From the NCBI GenBank assembly GCA_032207245.1, contig CM063505.1, positions 172,801,989 through 172,865,988 on the forward strand: a DNA stretch of 64,000 nt. The letters are read 5' to 3'. The translations under genes were made by a program, and so were the position numbers. Below, piece by piece: positions 1 through 10,464 of the stretch; positions within the stretch are counted from its first letter, which is position 1, and the number at the start of each line of letters is the position of its first letter. Below the pieces are notes generated by a model. The model searched no databases, was not told where the DNA came from, and saw only the letters and a program-made list of their open reading frames with translations. The DNA is from Pardosa pseudoannulata. Lineage: Eukaryota; Arthropoda; Arachnida; Araneae; Lycosidae.

Positions 1-258
1 GAAAAGTTTTATTAGGGAAATATGATTCGTAGCTTTGTTAAGTATACTAGAAGTACGGTTGTTGGTTGGGACTTACTCTCTTGGTGTAGGAAAGCCTACT
101 CCAAGTCCAACAGATCCTGTTGCAATATGCTACAGTCCTATGGCTAAGGGTTATATACAGCTTTGAGCAAGTAACCACGAGAGCTGAAGACTGGCTAAAC
201 TTCAAGAATGGATCCTCGTAATTTACAAACAAGGACCACCTCCAGAGATATCATTTGA

Positions 259-432
259 CAACTTATAGAATATTGCGACTACGAAACTGTTTTATGTGCT
301 CCATCCGTTATTAATGAACACGGTTTACCTTTAGCTAATCGAGCCTTAATTCTGCTACTCTCCGGTTACGATACCTCTGCCTTCACCGACAGAGCTACCG
401 TAGCCCAGATGTACAGTTTTTACCCAATATAA
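259..432 (+). other. Unrecognised 57-codon open frame without ATG
   Basis: A stop-to-stop frame of 57 codons ends at TAA 430-432 and lies in a locally GC-richer patch (about 60-430). The translation has ordinary protein-like composition (key stretch VINEHGLPLANRALILLLSG, then YDTSAFTDRA). A TGA lies directly upstream at 256-258, and the adjacent frame upstream is also short. The pattern would fit a decayed coding fragment of a transposon or an exon cut by the window edge. I do not recognise the family. There is no start codon and no clear splice acceptor, so coding status is unproven. Confidence 0.25.
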
Positions 433-739
433 ATGTTTGACTTACGATCTTTGTATTAAATGGGAATAATCAGTTAGATAAACTTTTAACTATGAAGACT
501 TATAATGATAAGAGTCGTGTTATCTCCTTGACTCATTTTTTTAGATTTTAAAAGGTTATATGAGCAATTATATATTAGCCATTTTTAATAAATAGGGTTA
601 AACTCTGAGATCTCTCCATAGTGATGTATTATGTTTAATTTTCTAACTCATAAATTAACACACAGGAGGAAGAGACTTTATCTAGCACAAAAATATTCCC
701 CAGGAACTTGTCTGTGCATGTCTTCTGCCGTGAAAATAA
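433..739. other. AT-rich spacer
   Basis: Nothing supported. Confidence 0.6.
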
Positions 740-945
740 GATTAGTTTCATTATCAACAAGGGAAGCCAGAAGAAATACATCTGCTTTGGCTTATTAATG
801 AGCAACTTGATGTCATGTTAGTAATGTTTATCATTGTTATTTAATGATAAAACCAAAACTGGGAGATTTTTTTTGTACTAGACAGATAGTATGTACAATG
901 AGATATCTGTAAGTAAATCATATGTAAACCTTCTTTGCAAAATAT
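740..945 (+). repeat. Dispersed repeat, copy A (206 bp)
   Basis: This segment is matched in the same orientation by 4291-4497, almost the same length and with few differences, including the shared core AATGATAAAACCAAAACTGG. It is a member of an interspersed repeat family. No inverted ends or coding capacity are seen. Confidence 0.8.
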
Positions 946-986
946 GGCAAATCATTTCTTATATGGCAAAAATATAAATCGTCAAT

Positions 987-1101
987 TTTGGAGGAGCAAC
1001 GAACGATGATAAGTGTAAAGCACTACTTTCTGGGGCGCTATGCTAGCTTTACAGGTACGTTCGGTCGTCTCTGGGATGGATAATCAAATAATTCCTCCAA
1101 A
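987..1101. repeat. Nested inverted repeat / possible folded RNA
   Basis: Three complementary arm pairs occur in nested order: TTTGGAGGA (987-995) with TCCTCCAAA (1093-1101), CGAACG (1000-1005) with CGTTCG (1058-1063), and TGTAAAGC (1014-1021) with GCTTTACA (1046-1053). The inner loop is about 24 nt, and there is an asymmetric bulge of about 29 nt on the right arm. This could be a structured RNA or a decayed foldback element. No family recognised. Confidence 0.4.
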
Positions 1102-1163
1102 GCTTAGACGGACAACACAAATTTATTTACAAGATTGATGAAAATTAACGTAGAATAAAATAA

Positions 1164-1560
1164 CATATTCTGAGTCTCGGAGCCTGTCTTAACCAGATCA
1201 GATGGACGAGCGTTCCATATCAAAATAAAAACGGCATTCTGTTCTCTCACTCGAAACAGAGAGATCTCTTCAGGTCGCAGACTCTATATCTGAACTGCCC
1301 GCAGATCTTCTCTCGCTTCTTCGGGAGGGGAGGAGTCAGCTTCTGGAAACTTGATCTCTACCAAAAAGAGAATCTTCCTTCAGATGCACTGCCACCCTAA
1401 AAAAAAAACAAGCGACACATCCGAAAAACCTTATCAGCCCCCTTAGCCCATCGGCTCTTATTTTCCCTAAGGAAAGACGGGTGGAAGGGGTCAATGGAGT
1501 CGATTTTGCAGATATAGTGAAGGGTATGCATCTGCGAAACATAGGTCATGAGGTCCAAAT
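1164..1560 (+). other. GC-richer block, possible exon or conserved element
   Basis: About 400 bases stand out from the AT-rich surroundings. A 78-codon stop-to-stop frame without ATG runs 1164-1400 and ends just before a run of As. No domain is recognised. It could be an untranslated exon, a regulatory element or an old repeat. Confidence 0.2.
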
Positions 1561-1600
1561 TCCTTACAAAAAGATTTCTTTTAGACAAAGGAAAGAAAGT

Positions 1601-2464
1601 GAGAGAAAAACATTAAGAAATGGTTGCCACTTAAGAAATAGACTGCATTGACCATACCAATGGGAGAAGGTGGTGAAACCTTATTGAACACGAGCTTAAC
1701 TCAAACGGGTTTAGGGACAAGAGCTGGAATTTTTAAACTGTTTCTGTGCTAGCACAAGTGCCTCAGCATTAAACAAATTGTCAAAAACTAATTAATTTGT
1801 GATATTTTCCTTTCTATTTTTTATTGTTATTAATTTCATTCTCTATTGTTGTGTTCAAAATTATGTGCATTGCATTTTTATGCCACTTGTATGTTATTAT
1901 AATGATGAATTAAGTAAAACTGCATACTTTGAAATATAAAGAGTTTGATCTGTAATTTGAGGTAATAAATTGTTTCAGTAAATATGCAAGACAGGATAAT
2001 AGTGAATTTTCATACTAATGGAATTTATAGATACAAAAATCTGCGCAATCATGCATTACTCGTCAAGGAAATGAATTCCCCAAGCGCAATTTCAGCGAAA
2101 TCCTGAATTAAACCATATTTCATGACAAAGATATATTTTTTTACAAGTAAAAGTAGTGATAAGTTCTTATACGTGGAAAGTAATTACTCATTAAAAATGT
2201 ATTTCAGAGATAGGTCAGTGAAAGTTTTGTGACATCACAATGATTCAATATGATTTGTTCTCATTTCCTTTTGCTTCCGAGATTGCTGCTTTGATATTAC
2301 TAAGTAGAAATTCAAGAGTGAGATGTTACCTGTTTGTGTGCAATGTTTCTGTTCCTCGTTCCGCCAATACCTTTTCAATTTGAGATACCTATTGTGAGAA
2401 ACAATCTTGGTAAAACCACCGAAACGGCTTGTGATTTCCCTGTGACCTAGAATGTCGCACACAA
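1601..2464. other. AT-rich spacer
   Basis: Nothing supported; the minus-strand frame at 2235-2462 is unrecognised. Confidence 0.6.
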
Positions 2465-2635
2465 CTAAGTGAATGTGGACATCCGGGTGATTCTTAGAGG
2501 ATTCGCAGATGTGGAAAAAAGCGGGTCACCTCTCTCTCTTTGGCATTCTTCGATAGAGGGCGGACCCATCTTTTGCTCAATAGTATCCTTTCTAGCCGCA
2601 TCCCTTAAAAGATTGGCTGCAACTCTATTTGTATT
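2465..2635 (-). other. Unrecognised 56-codon open frame, minus strand
   Basis: On the minus strand a 56-codon stop-to-stop frame runs from 2635 to TAG at 2467-2465. The surroundings are GC-richer than average (about 2395-2620). The composition is protein-like and not AT-driven, with key pieces AARKDTIEQKMGPPSIEEC and GDPLFSTSANPLRITRMS. An in-frame ATG lies near the middle only. No good splice acceptor or donor flanks it. It may be a decayed exon or transposon fragment. Family unknown. The overlapping plus-strand frame starts at GTG and is probably a shadow. Confidence 0.25.
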
Positions 2636-2639
2636 TTAT

Positions 2640-3329
2640 TTTTCTTTTGGCTGCATTTCATTCATACGATTAGATGCTAGTATAAAACTAATATTTAGCA
2701 ACACATTTCTACATTTCGTTGCGTCTTTTTCATCCTGAAGAGGAGAATTGCACAGCTTGAATGTTTTAAATATCATTTCTGAAAGTTCACATAAGCATTT
2801 TATTTTTTTAAATTTCAAATATCAAATTATTGAAAATTTTTACCTTTACAAGCCATTAAAATAATTGTAAATACTTTTAGAAACTTTCATCACAATTTTA
2901 ATATTACATTATTGAAAATTGTGTGAAAAAATTGTGTCAGATTTTACTTAAAAATTCTCAATTTCCTAATATTTAAATTTGTTAATTTTTAGACCACTTT
3001 TGATTATAGGTAGACATGTCAAAATTCTGAATTGAAATTTCATAAAGTAGCTTACCATGATGTGAAGTAAAACTCCTTATATTTTTTCTGTTATTGTTTG
3101 TTTGATAAGCCATGTAATGTACTTTTATGGGAAAAAGTTCCTAAAATGTGGAAAAATATCAATTTTTTTATTAGCTTTAATTATTGCTCTAAATTTTCTA
3201 CACATGCATGCAAAATTTGATATTTTGTATCTTCTATACTTCAAAAGTTAGTCATGTAAATCACTCTATACAGTCTTTCATTTAACAAGTAAAAACTTAA
3301 ATGAATTTTCTACACATGCTTATTTTTCC
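2640..3329. other. AT-rich spacer
   Basis: Nothing supported; short frame on the minus strand (2636-2818) is AT-driven. Confidence 0.6.
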
Positions 3330-3331
3330 TA

Positions 3332-4265
3332 AGGTATCCGTCTACCTTGTAAACATCATTTTTGGCCAAAATCATATTTTTTTATTTTTCTAGTGTAAAA
3401 TTTCAACTTTTAGGCTTCTAAATCTGTTTTTTTTTGCTTCTACGGCATTTTAAAGAAAAGTTACAGCTATTTAAACATCAGTGACAGCTGTCAAAACAAA
3501 ACGGAAGTAGCCACTTCGGAACCGGAGGTTGTGAATTTAAAGCCTCCTACAGAGCATTTTTTGGACATAACTTTTTAAATTTTCCAGAAGATTAGTTTAA
3601 ACATTTTTCTAGTATTTTTAATAATTAGCAACTTGGCAATTAGAAAGTTTTGAAGCAAGAAAGTGTGGGGAATTTTAAACATGTGTTTTAATTTTTTAAC
3701 AGTTAAAGTTGCTTTCATAAACTTCAAATTTTTCTCAAAACGGTATTTTTAATAAAATGTTGAAACTTGAAATGGGATTTCTCAAAAAGTTCTTAAAATA
3801 TTTTGTTGAAAATTTTTATGAATGCTCTTGATAGTATTTACTAGTAAATGACTAAAAGCTTTAAATTTGAATAATTTTTAATGATGTTACACTCATAGTT
3901 AGATATAAAGGTAATGAAAATTCGTTAAAAATTGAATGTGTATGATTTTGAAAGACCAAAATTTTTTACCAAATGTAAATTAAGCAAAGATTTTAGGTGA
4001 GTCACTAGTCCCAGTGTATATGAAATGTGTTGCATAAAAATATTGAAATAATTTAATTTATTCAAAAATTACACCTTTTGAAAAAAACCCGATTTTTTTA
4101 CTAAATTTTCTTCATTTATTAGAAATTTTATAAAAACTTCTCCAGGAATAACTTTTTTAAGTGCAATTCTCTATGATAATATAAAAAATAAACTTAAAAA
4201 AGTAAAAAACATGAACTAGTTTCTACGTTTAAAGAAACAAGTTCTCCGAACGTAGACGGATACCT
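3332..4265. mobile_element. Candidate TA-flanked DNA element, 934 bp
   Basis: The ends are exact inverted repeats, AGGTATCCGTCTAC (3332-3345) and GTAGACGGATACCT (4252-4265). Each is flanked by TA (3330-3331 and 4266-4267), as expected for a Tc1/mariner-type target duplication. The interior is AT-rich with no coding frame, so it would be non-autonomous. The inverted match stops after 14 bp, and TA flanks are common in such DNA, so superfamily assignment is an inference. Confidence 0.45.
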
Positions 4266-4290
4266 TAAATATTATGCATTACAAATTCCA

Positions 4291-4497
4291 AGATTAGCTC
4301 CCTAATCAACAGAGGAAACCAGAAGAAAGACATCTGCTTTGGCTTAGTAATGAGCAACTTGAAGTCATGTTGGTGATGTTTCTATCATTGTTATTTAATG
4401 ATAAAACCAAAACTGGGAGTTTTTTTTGCACTAGACAGATAGTTGTATAATGGGATATCAGTAAGTAAAGCACATATAAACTTTCTTTGCACAATAT
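4291..4497 (+). repeat. Dispersed repeat, copy B (207 bp)
   Basis: Second copy of the repeat at 740-945, in the same orientation and at nearly full length. It begins 25 bp after the right end of the 934-bp TA-flanked element and runs into the 32-bp tandem repeat. Confidence 0.8.
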
Positions 4498-4499
4498 TT

Positions 4500-4690
4500 A
4501 AATTTTTTAAATATTAAATTTTTTTAAAGTATTTAAATAATAAATATTTAAATATAAATTTTTAAATTTGCAAAATATTTAAATGTTAAATTTTTAAATT
4601 TGCAAAATATTTAAATATTAAATTTTTAAATTTGCAAAATATTTAAATATTAAATTTTTAAATTTGCAAAATATTTAAATTTAATTATTT
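4500..4690. repeat. 32-bp AT-rich tandem repeat
   Basis: The motif TTTGCAAAATATTTAAAT recurs with its G at 4570, 4602, 4634 and 4666, an exact 32-bp period. More degenerate copies lie to the left from about 4500. Confidence 0.85.
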
Positions 4691-6090
4691 TTGAATTTAA
4701 AACACAATTGCTACTTTAAACAGCTAACTGGAGGAATGTAAAAAACAAAACTGTGCAAGCAATAAGAAAAAAATTGCTTATTTCTGTCTTTTATTTGTTC
4801 AAGAAGCTGTTAAACTGCTTTATTTGTTTACTGCTAAGCGCCATATAGTTTTTAATAATTAAGTGTGAATGAAAAATTTTTCTAAATAAAATATCACTTT
4901 TGAGAATAAAACGTCACTATGAAAATTTATGAGCAATAGAAAGCTATAGTAGATCGCAAAGAAAGGGGAGGGGGCAATTATACTGATAAATAAAAAATTA
5001 TAAAAAATTGTATAAAAATTAAAAATATATAAAAGAAAATTTCAAAAAATTAAAGGAAATGTCTAAACAAGCTATCTTTTTCTGAATATGCTTTAAATTG
5101 TAGTCTGAAACATTAAAAAATTAATACAATGTTTACGATAATTTACCATGTACCCATGCATATGATAATTATATATAATAATTTTCAGTGCATTTAATAC
5201 CTAAAAAGGTTTTTTTCTACATCATCTGTAGAAATAAGGGTAATATTGGATAGTTGCGATATGTTTTAAGAGAATTTTCACTAAGACAATGTGTTGCTGA
5301 TAACATGATATTAAATTATTTAATAATTTGAAAGAACGAAAGTTTCAAGTTTACGAATGGTCAGAATAAAAAAATATCTTTCTCTGGAAAATATTTGTTT
5401 AAAAGATCTCTTTAACTTTAGTTTCATTACTCTCAAAAACAAGGTTTTCTTGTAGTTTTGCAACCTTTGCAACCAGCTGTAACAAGTCTCTACGTTCTGT
5501 TACATATTGACCGACTGATTTTGTACTTAACTTTAAAATTATTTTCATAACTTCACTTAAAATTATTTTGAAGGTATTAAATAGCATTGAAGAATTTAAA
5601 TAGTTAGTTCAAGTGTGTAACAGTCTGGCACTAAACTAATTTGGGATAATGATATATTTTTTAAATAGTTATTATCTTTATTTCTCTTTAAAAGATAATT
5701 GCATTGGAGGTAAGAAAATATATGTCAAGGACATTGATTGTTAGAATACTTGTCTGCAATTTTTTGGAAAGTAAATGAATGGGAAAATAATAAGAAACAG
5801 AATCATTGCAATTATCACCAGCCGAGACTTATTTGAGACTTTACACCTGAATATATAAAAATACTAATTTTTAAATGATAAAAAAGGATCAAATAAATAT
5901 TTTTTTTCTGTAGAATATTCTCCTATTGAGATGCTTAAAGCAAATACTTATAATTTAGGATTAAAAAAAATTCCACTTAAATAGTATTGAATTGAAGAGA
6001 TTGTATTTTTGTAGAGAATATTCATCTAGTAAATGACTGAAAAATACTTATACATTATCTAATTATTTATAAGAATTACCTACTTAAGAC
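4691..6090. other. AT-rich spacer
   Basis: Nothing supported; low-complexity AT DNA. Confidence 0.6.
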
Positions 6091-6169
6091 TTTCACTGCC
6101 ACTAGCACGCAAAAAGGACGCAGTCTCGTGTACCAACGACGCTTTGTGAAGCCAGTGAACTGTCATACC

Positions 6170-6251
6170 TATATAAAATCTTTGTGTGCCTAAGCATGTT
6201 CGTTGTGCATTCCAAATTGGATGGACCTATCGGGACTTTGGAGATTCAGGT
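6170..6251 (+). promoter_or_regulatory. Candidate TATA promoter with short first exon
   Basis: TATATAAAA sits at 6170-6178 inside a GC-richer patch (6090-6280). About 30 bp downstream is a start-site region near 6200. A splice-donor-like CAG|GTGAAT follows at 6247-6252, so a noncoding first exon of about 50 nt is possible. TTCACTG and CAGTGAA lie upstream as a short inverted pair. All of this is motif matching by eye; no downstream coding exon is visible. Confidence 0.2.
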
Positions 6252-6555
6252 GAATCCTGGAAAGGTTGCGCAATTTAATATATTTTAATTACGAGTGAAA
6301 TTTATTAAAATGTTTAAGTTACTTAATTAATCTAATAGCATTTAAAATATGTTTGCAGATATCGTTTGAAAAAGTTTCTAGCCTTTACATCGCGTGAAAA
6401 ATTATTTTTAATTTGTAGATACATTTATACTTTCTAGACGATCTAGGAAAAAACGTGCTTTTCCGTCAGCTCGTTCAAAACAAATCGCCAAACATAATTA
6501 TCTTATTTATTATTTAGATTATATTTATTCAGTTCATGATAATAATTAAATTTAA

Positions 6556-6737
6556 TTTGGTTTGGTTTGGTTTGGAGCGCTACGGTCTACTTTTTGCAAC
6601 TCGAGGGCTAATGAGACCGGGACCTACTGCTTAAAGCCGATTCCGAACGGCTATGAACATCCATGCCACAGTGGGATTCGAACCCACGAACTCCGGATCC
6701 GAAGGCCAGCACCCTAACCAATCGGCCATCGTTCGGC
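6556..6737 (-). mobile_element. tRNA-derived SINE, full-length copy, minus strand
   Basis: On the minus strand the order is tRNA-like head with A box (TGGCCGATTGG) and B box (GGTTCGAATCC), then a conserved body, then a tail of repeated CCAAA. A perfect 13-bp target duplication, TAATTAAATTTAA, flanks it at 6543-6555 and 6738-6750. It belongs to the same family as 23416-23597 and the other copies in this window. Confidence 0.93.
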
Positions 6738-6823
6738 TAATTAAATTTAAATAAATTTGTTATTTGTTTTATGACAATGAGTTGTTGTTTTACATTCAAT
6801 ATTGCTTTTATTGTTAGTGTATA

Positions 6824-8182
6824 TGTTACGGTAAAAGTAATAAATTCGGTGATTATATAAAATTACCGGTGATTATACATAATCACCACTAAATTTGGTA
6901 AATATGATAAATTATTTCATATTTATCAAATTTACCGGTTAGTTTATAAAATCCCCAACTCATAATGGGGAAGGTAATAAATTCGGATTATATTCTGGAA
7001 ACAAACCAAACCCATATTCTATGGGGGAAAAATAATTTATTTGCATTTACATTTAAGATTACTTCTTTAGACATATTAGACTGTTTTAGAATCACAAAGC
7101 TTGCTAGATTTTTTACATTTGCACTTAACATCATAATCACCACTAAATTGGGTTAATATCCAACTAGTAATGGTATATGTGATAAATATGACTTATTGGG
7201 CCAGTAGAATAGAATGCAGGATTGTTTTGAGTAGTTACTACTCAGAAAGATATTTTGTGGTTGGACAATATGGCGTAAGAGACCACGATTACAGTAATTT
7301 ATATTTTACAACTAAAAAGTCAATAAATGGTTATTTTTGGTCACACACATTTATTTAGACTGAAGGAAATTAGAATAAAGGCCTGACAGGTATTGTGAAA
7401 TGAAAAAATGCAATTTACATGAGCATGTACAAGACAGTTGTACATTAAAAAAAAGAAACTGCACTTACATATAAAAAATAAACTAAGCCCATATTCTAGA
7501 GAAAAAAAACATTTTTTCAAATAACGTTAAATGCTATTACTATGAATTACTAAATATTTTAAGTGTAGTTATTTAAGCATATTAGACTATTATGACATTT
7601 AGAATTACAAAGTTTGCCAGATTTTTTACATTTGCACTTATCAGACTGGCATTGTCCCTTACAAACACATCGCTGATATCCCTGACCTCCAGATAGAGAT
7701 GTCTTTCTAATGCATTCTCGAAGTGATATTGCTAGATCTGGAACATCGTCAAGCAAAATAAATTTTTCTTAACAAATTGTGAATTGATTTCTGGTATACA
7801 ACTGTAAAAGTCTTCCTTGTATCGTTCCTAACTGATAAAACTGATAAAACTGATGACTATAAACTTAGTCATTATTTTGTTGCGACTGCATGTTAATTAG
7901 GCCCACCAGGCATCTTGAGTCCATCTCTTAAAAGACCATCGGCCTAACAACAAATCCTTTGTTAGGTACTCTGATTTTTTTTGACTACTTTCATACAAAT
8001 TTAAGTAAATCATGACTTCGGGGCTTTTATTACCGTCTACATTATGAGTTGGGGATTTTATAAACTAACCGATAAATTTGATAAATCTGAAATAATTTGT
8101 CATATTTGCCAAATTTAATGGTGATTATGTATAATCACCAGTAATTTTATATAATCACTGATTTATCATTTTTACCGTAACA
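6824..8182 (-). mobile_element. Ginger-like DNA transposon, decayed, 1.36 kb
   Basis: The ends are TGTTACGG and CCGTAACA, with long terminal inverted repeats (left 6824-6967, right 8040-8182, few mismatches). A 4-bp TATA flanks both ends (6820-6823, 8183-8186), though TATA is palindromic. The interior carries on the minus strand the broken C-terminus of a Ginger/KRBA2-type integrase (7559-7864). A left internal stretch (about 6998-7130) is a diverged direct copy of about 7480-7643, followed by inverted-repeat-like sequence near 7130-7190. This suggests internal duplication or a nested insertion before decay. TGT...ACA ends, 4-bp duplication and the integrase remnant agree with Ginger elements as I know them. 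Confidence 0.8.
7559..7864 (-). pseudogene. Ginger/KRBA2-type integrase C-terminal fragment
   Basis: The minus-strand frame reads from about 7864 to TAA at 7561-7559 with one internal TAA (7771-7769). Upstream of that stop is the LYTRNQF stretch. Downstream is SLRE, then SGGQGYQRC, then a cysteine-rich tail with pattern CxCx3Cx4CxCx6Cx3C. This order is the C-terminus of the integrase-like proteins of Ginger transposons and of the domesticated KRAB-A-domain-containing protein 2. The catalytic core is missing. A tandem duplication of the Phe-Tyr-Gln codons lies near 7833-7851. It sits inside 143-bp inverted repeats, so it is the remnant of the element's own enzyme. Family assignment is from memory of the motif order. 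Confidence 0.72.
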
Positions 8183-8186
8183 TATA

Positions 8187-9088
8187 TAACATAAAAACTA
8201 ACTTTAAGGGAAATAAATATAACCCAATTACCCAGACCAAAGGCTGGGGACAAGGTGGTTTGTAATTTATATGCCTCTGAATATTTAGGCTTCTAGATTT
8301 AGAAATATCATTTTCAGTGGCATCTAATGAGTTAAAAAAGCTATTTAACAGTGAGCTATTTAACAGTGATTTTGATACTTCAGCTAAGAATTTTGTTTAA
8401 AAGTTATTTATAAAAATTAACAGCGATTTATAAAATTAACTATAATTAGTTTTTGAACCAGAGGGCGCTTTTGTATTCTAGAATTCAACTGAAATTGATT
8501 ATTATTCTACGAATAATTGTTTATTACTATTTATAATATTAACTAGAGAAAATTAATGTGATTCTTAAACATTTAAACGTTCAACTTATTTCTAGAAATA
8601 CTAAGTAGATCACGAACTTACATATTTTGATAACTATATAATTTTGAATTCTTACCCAGTGAAAAAAAAAGAACTAAGAGAGCAGTAAAATATTTAAAAA
8701 AATTGTAAAAGAGGATCTTCCGCTTTTGAAAATTTTTTCTAAATGCATTTGTTTCTCTTTTCAAAGATGGATTTAATGCCTAAATGATAAGAACCTACCG
8801 TCATCTGTTTTAAGCTTTTCATTTTATTTTTTAAGACTCCATTTTAAACCCTAATTCCTTATTAATCTCATTATTTAAAAATATTTTGTTTGTAGTTCAA
8901 GTATTGCTGAACTTAATCTAAATTTTAATTTTTATTCAAATAATAATAATTAAAAAATAAGAATTTAACTCTCTGACAGCTTAGACCTTGCAACCAGTTA
9001 TAGAAATTTACTCTTACTTTATGTACAGGTAAATAAGATTCTCAATTCCTAAACACTGAGTATCATAACGTTCCATATACAACAGTAT
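8187..9088. other. AT-rich spacer
   Basis: Nothing supported between the Ginger-like element and the SINE 3' fragment. Confidence 0.6.
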
Positions 9089-9139
9089 CCCTCGTGTGCA
9101 AAACAGTAGACCGTAGCGCTCCAAACCAAACCAAAACCA
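9089..9139 (+). mobile_element. SINE 3' fragment
   Basis: Only the 3' end of the SINE family remains, from the CTCGTGTGCAAAACAGTAG segment to the CCAAA-repeat tail. The tRNA-like head is absent, so it is a 5'-truncated copy. The minus-strand frame through it is just antisense SINE. Confidence 0.8.
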
Positions 9140-9248
9140 AATCCATACACAACAGATCACTGATGTCCAAATCTCGGCCTGCGGGCTATACGACATCTAC
9201 GGGGAAATTCACTAAATTTATAGCTGAAAAACTTGAGCATTGAGCTTA

Positions 9249-10215
9249 ACAAATATTGTATTATTCAATTCTCTTATTGATTATTATTGTTATAACTATT
9301 TATGTATTGCTAAAATGTTTAATTGTTTTATTGTTAATTTACGAATATAACAATAATAATAACGTTAATATTAATAATGATGCATTTTTTAAATAGTTTT
9401 GATACACCGGAATAAAATGCATTTCTAGAGCGGACCACAAAGGTGGACAGGTCTGTATAAGACAAATATTATATTACTCATGAGACAAAATTTAAAAAAG
9501 TATTAGACAAATATTATATTATTCAATTCTCTTATTATTATTGTTATAACTATTTATGCATACTTAAAACGTTTAATTGTTTTATTGTTAATTTACGAAT
9601 ATAATAATAATGACGTTAATATTAATAATGATGTATTTTTTAAATACTTTTGATACGATGAAATAAAATGCATTTCTAGAGCGGACCACAAAGGTGGACA
9701 GGTCTGTATGAGACAGGTATTATATTACTCATGAGACAAAATTTAAAAAAAGTATGTGACAAATATTATATTATTCAATTCTATTATTGATTATTATTGT
9801 TATAACTATTTATGTATAATTAAAATGTTTAATTATTTTATTGTTAATTTACGAATATAATAATAATATCGATGTTAATATTAATAATGATGCATTTTTT
9901 AAATACTTTTGATACGCCGGAATAAAATGCAATTCTACAGCGGACCACAAAGGTAGACAGGTCTGTATAAGACAAATATTATATTACTCATGAGACAAAA
10001 TTTAAAAAAGTATGATACAAATATTATATTATTTAATTCTCTTATTATTATTGTTGTAACTATTTATGTATAGTAAAAATATTTAATTGTTTTATTGTTT
10101 TTTTACGAATATAATAATAATATTGACGTTAATACTAATAATGATGCATTTTTTAAATACTTTTGATACGCCGGAATAAAATGCATTTCTAGAGCGGACC
10201 ACAAAGGTGGACTAT
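9249..10215. repeat. ~256-bp satellite, 3.8 copies
   Basis: Copies begin near 9250, 9508, 9760 and 10018, giving periods of 258, 252 and 258; the last is cut at about 10215. Each unit is AT-rich with a conserved GC-richer core, GCGGACCACAAAGGTGGAC. Within each unit the ACAAATATTATATTA segment occurs twice, a sign of an older, shorter repeat. The frame at 10103-10318 on the minus strand is a translation of this repeat. Confidence 0.93.
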
Positions 10216-10464
10216 ATGAGACTAACGAGAGAGCTCCAAATTTTTTGTTTATAAACTTCTTTAAATATATCCATTTGACGTACTTATATTCTTGTCTAAA
10301 TGTAAAATTAGTTTTCAATAAAATTTTAACTTTTTAGGTTTGATAAAAAATAATTTTCCTTCTTAATTTTTAATTTGCTAACTGTTTTAAGATGTTTGTT
10401 ATCCTTTCTCTATAACTGGATTTACATTCACTTAGAATTGTTGATATCACATGAATGACTTTAA

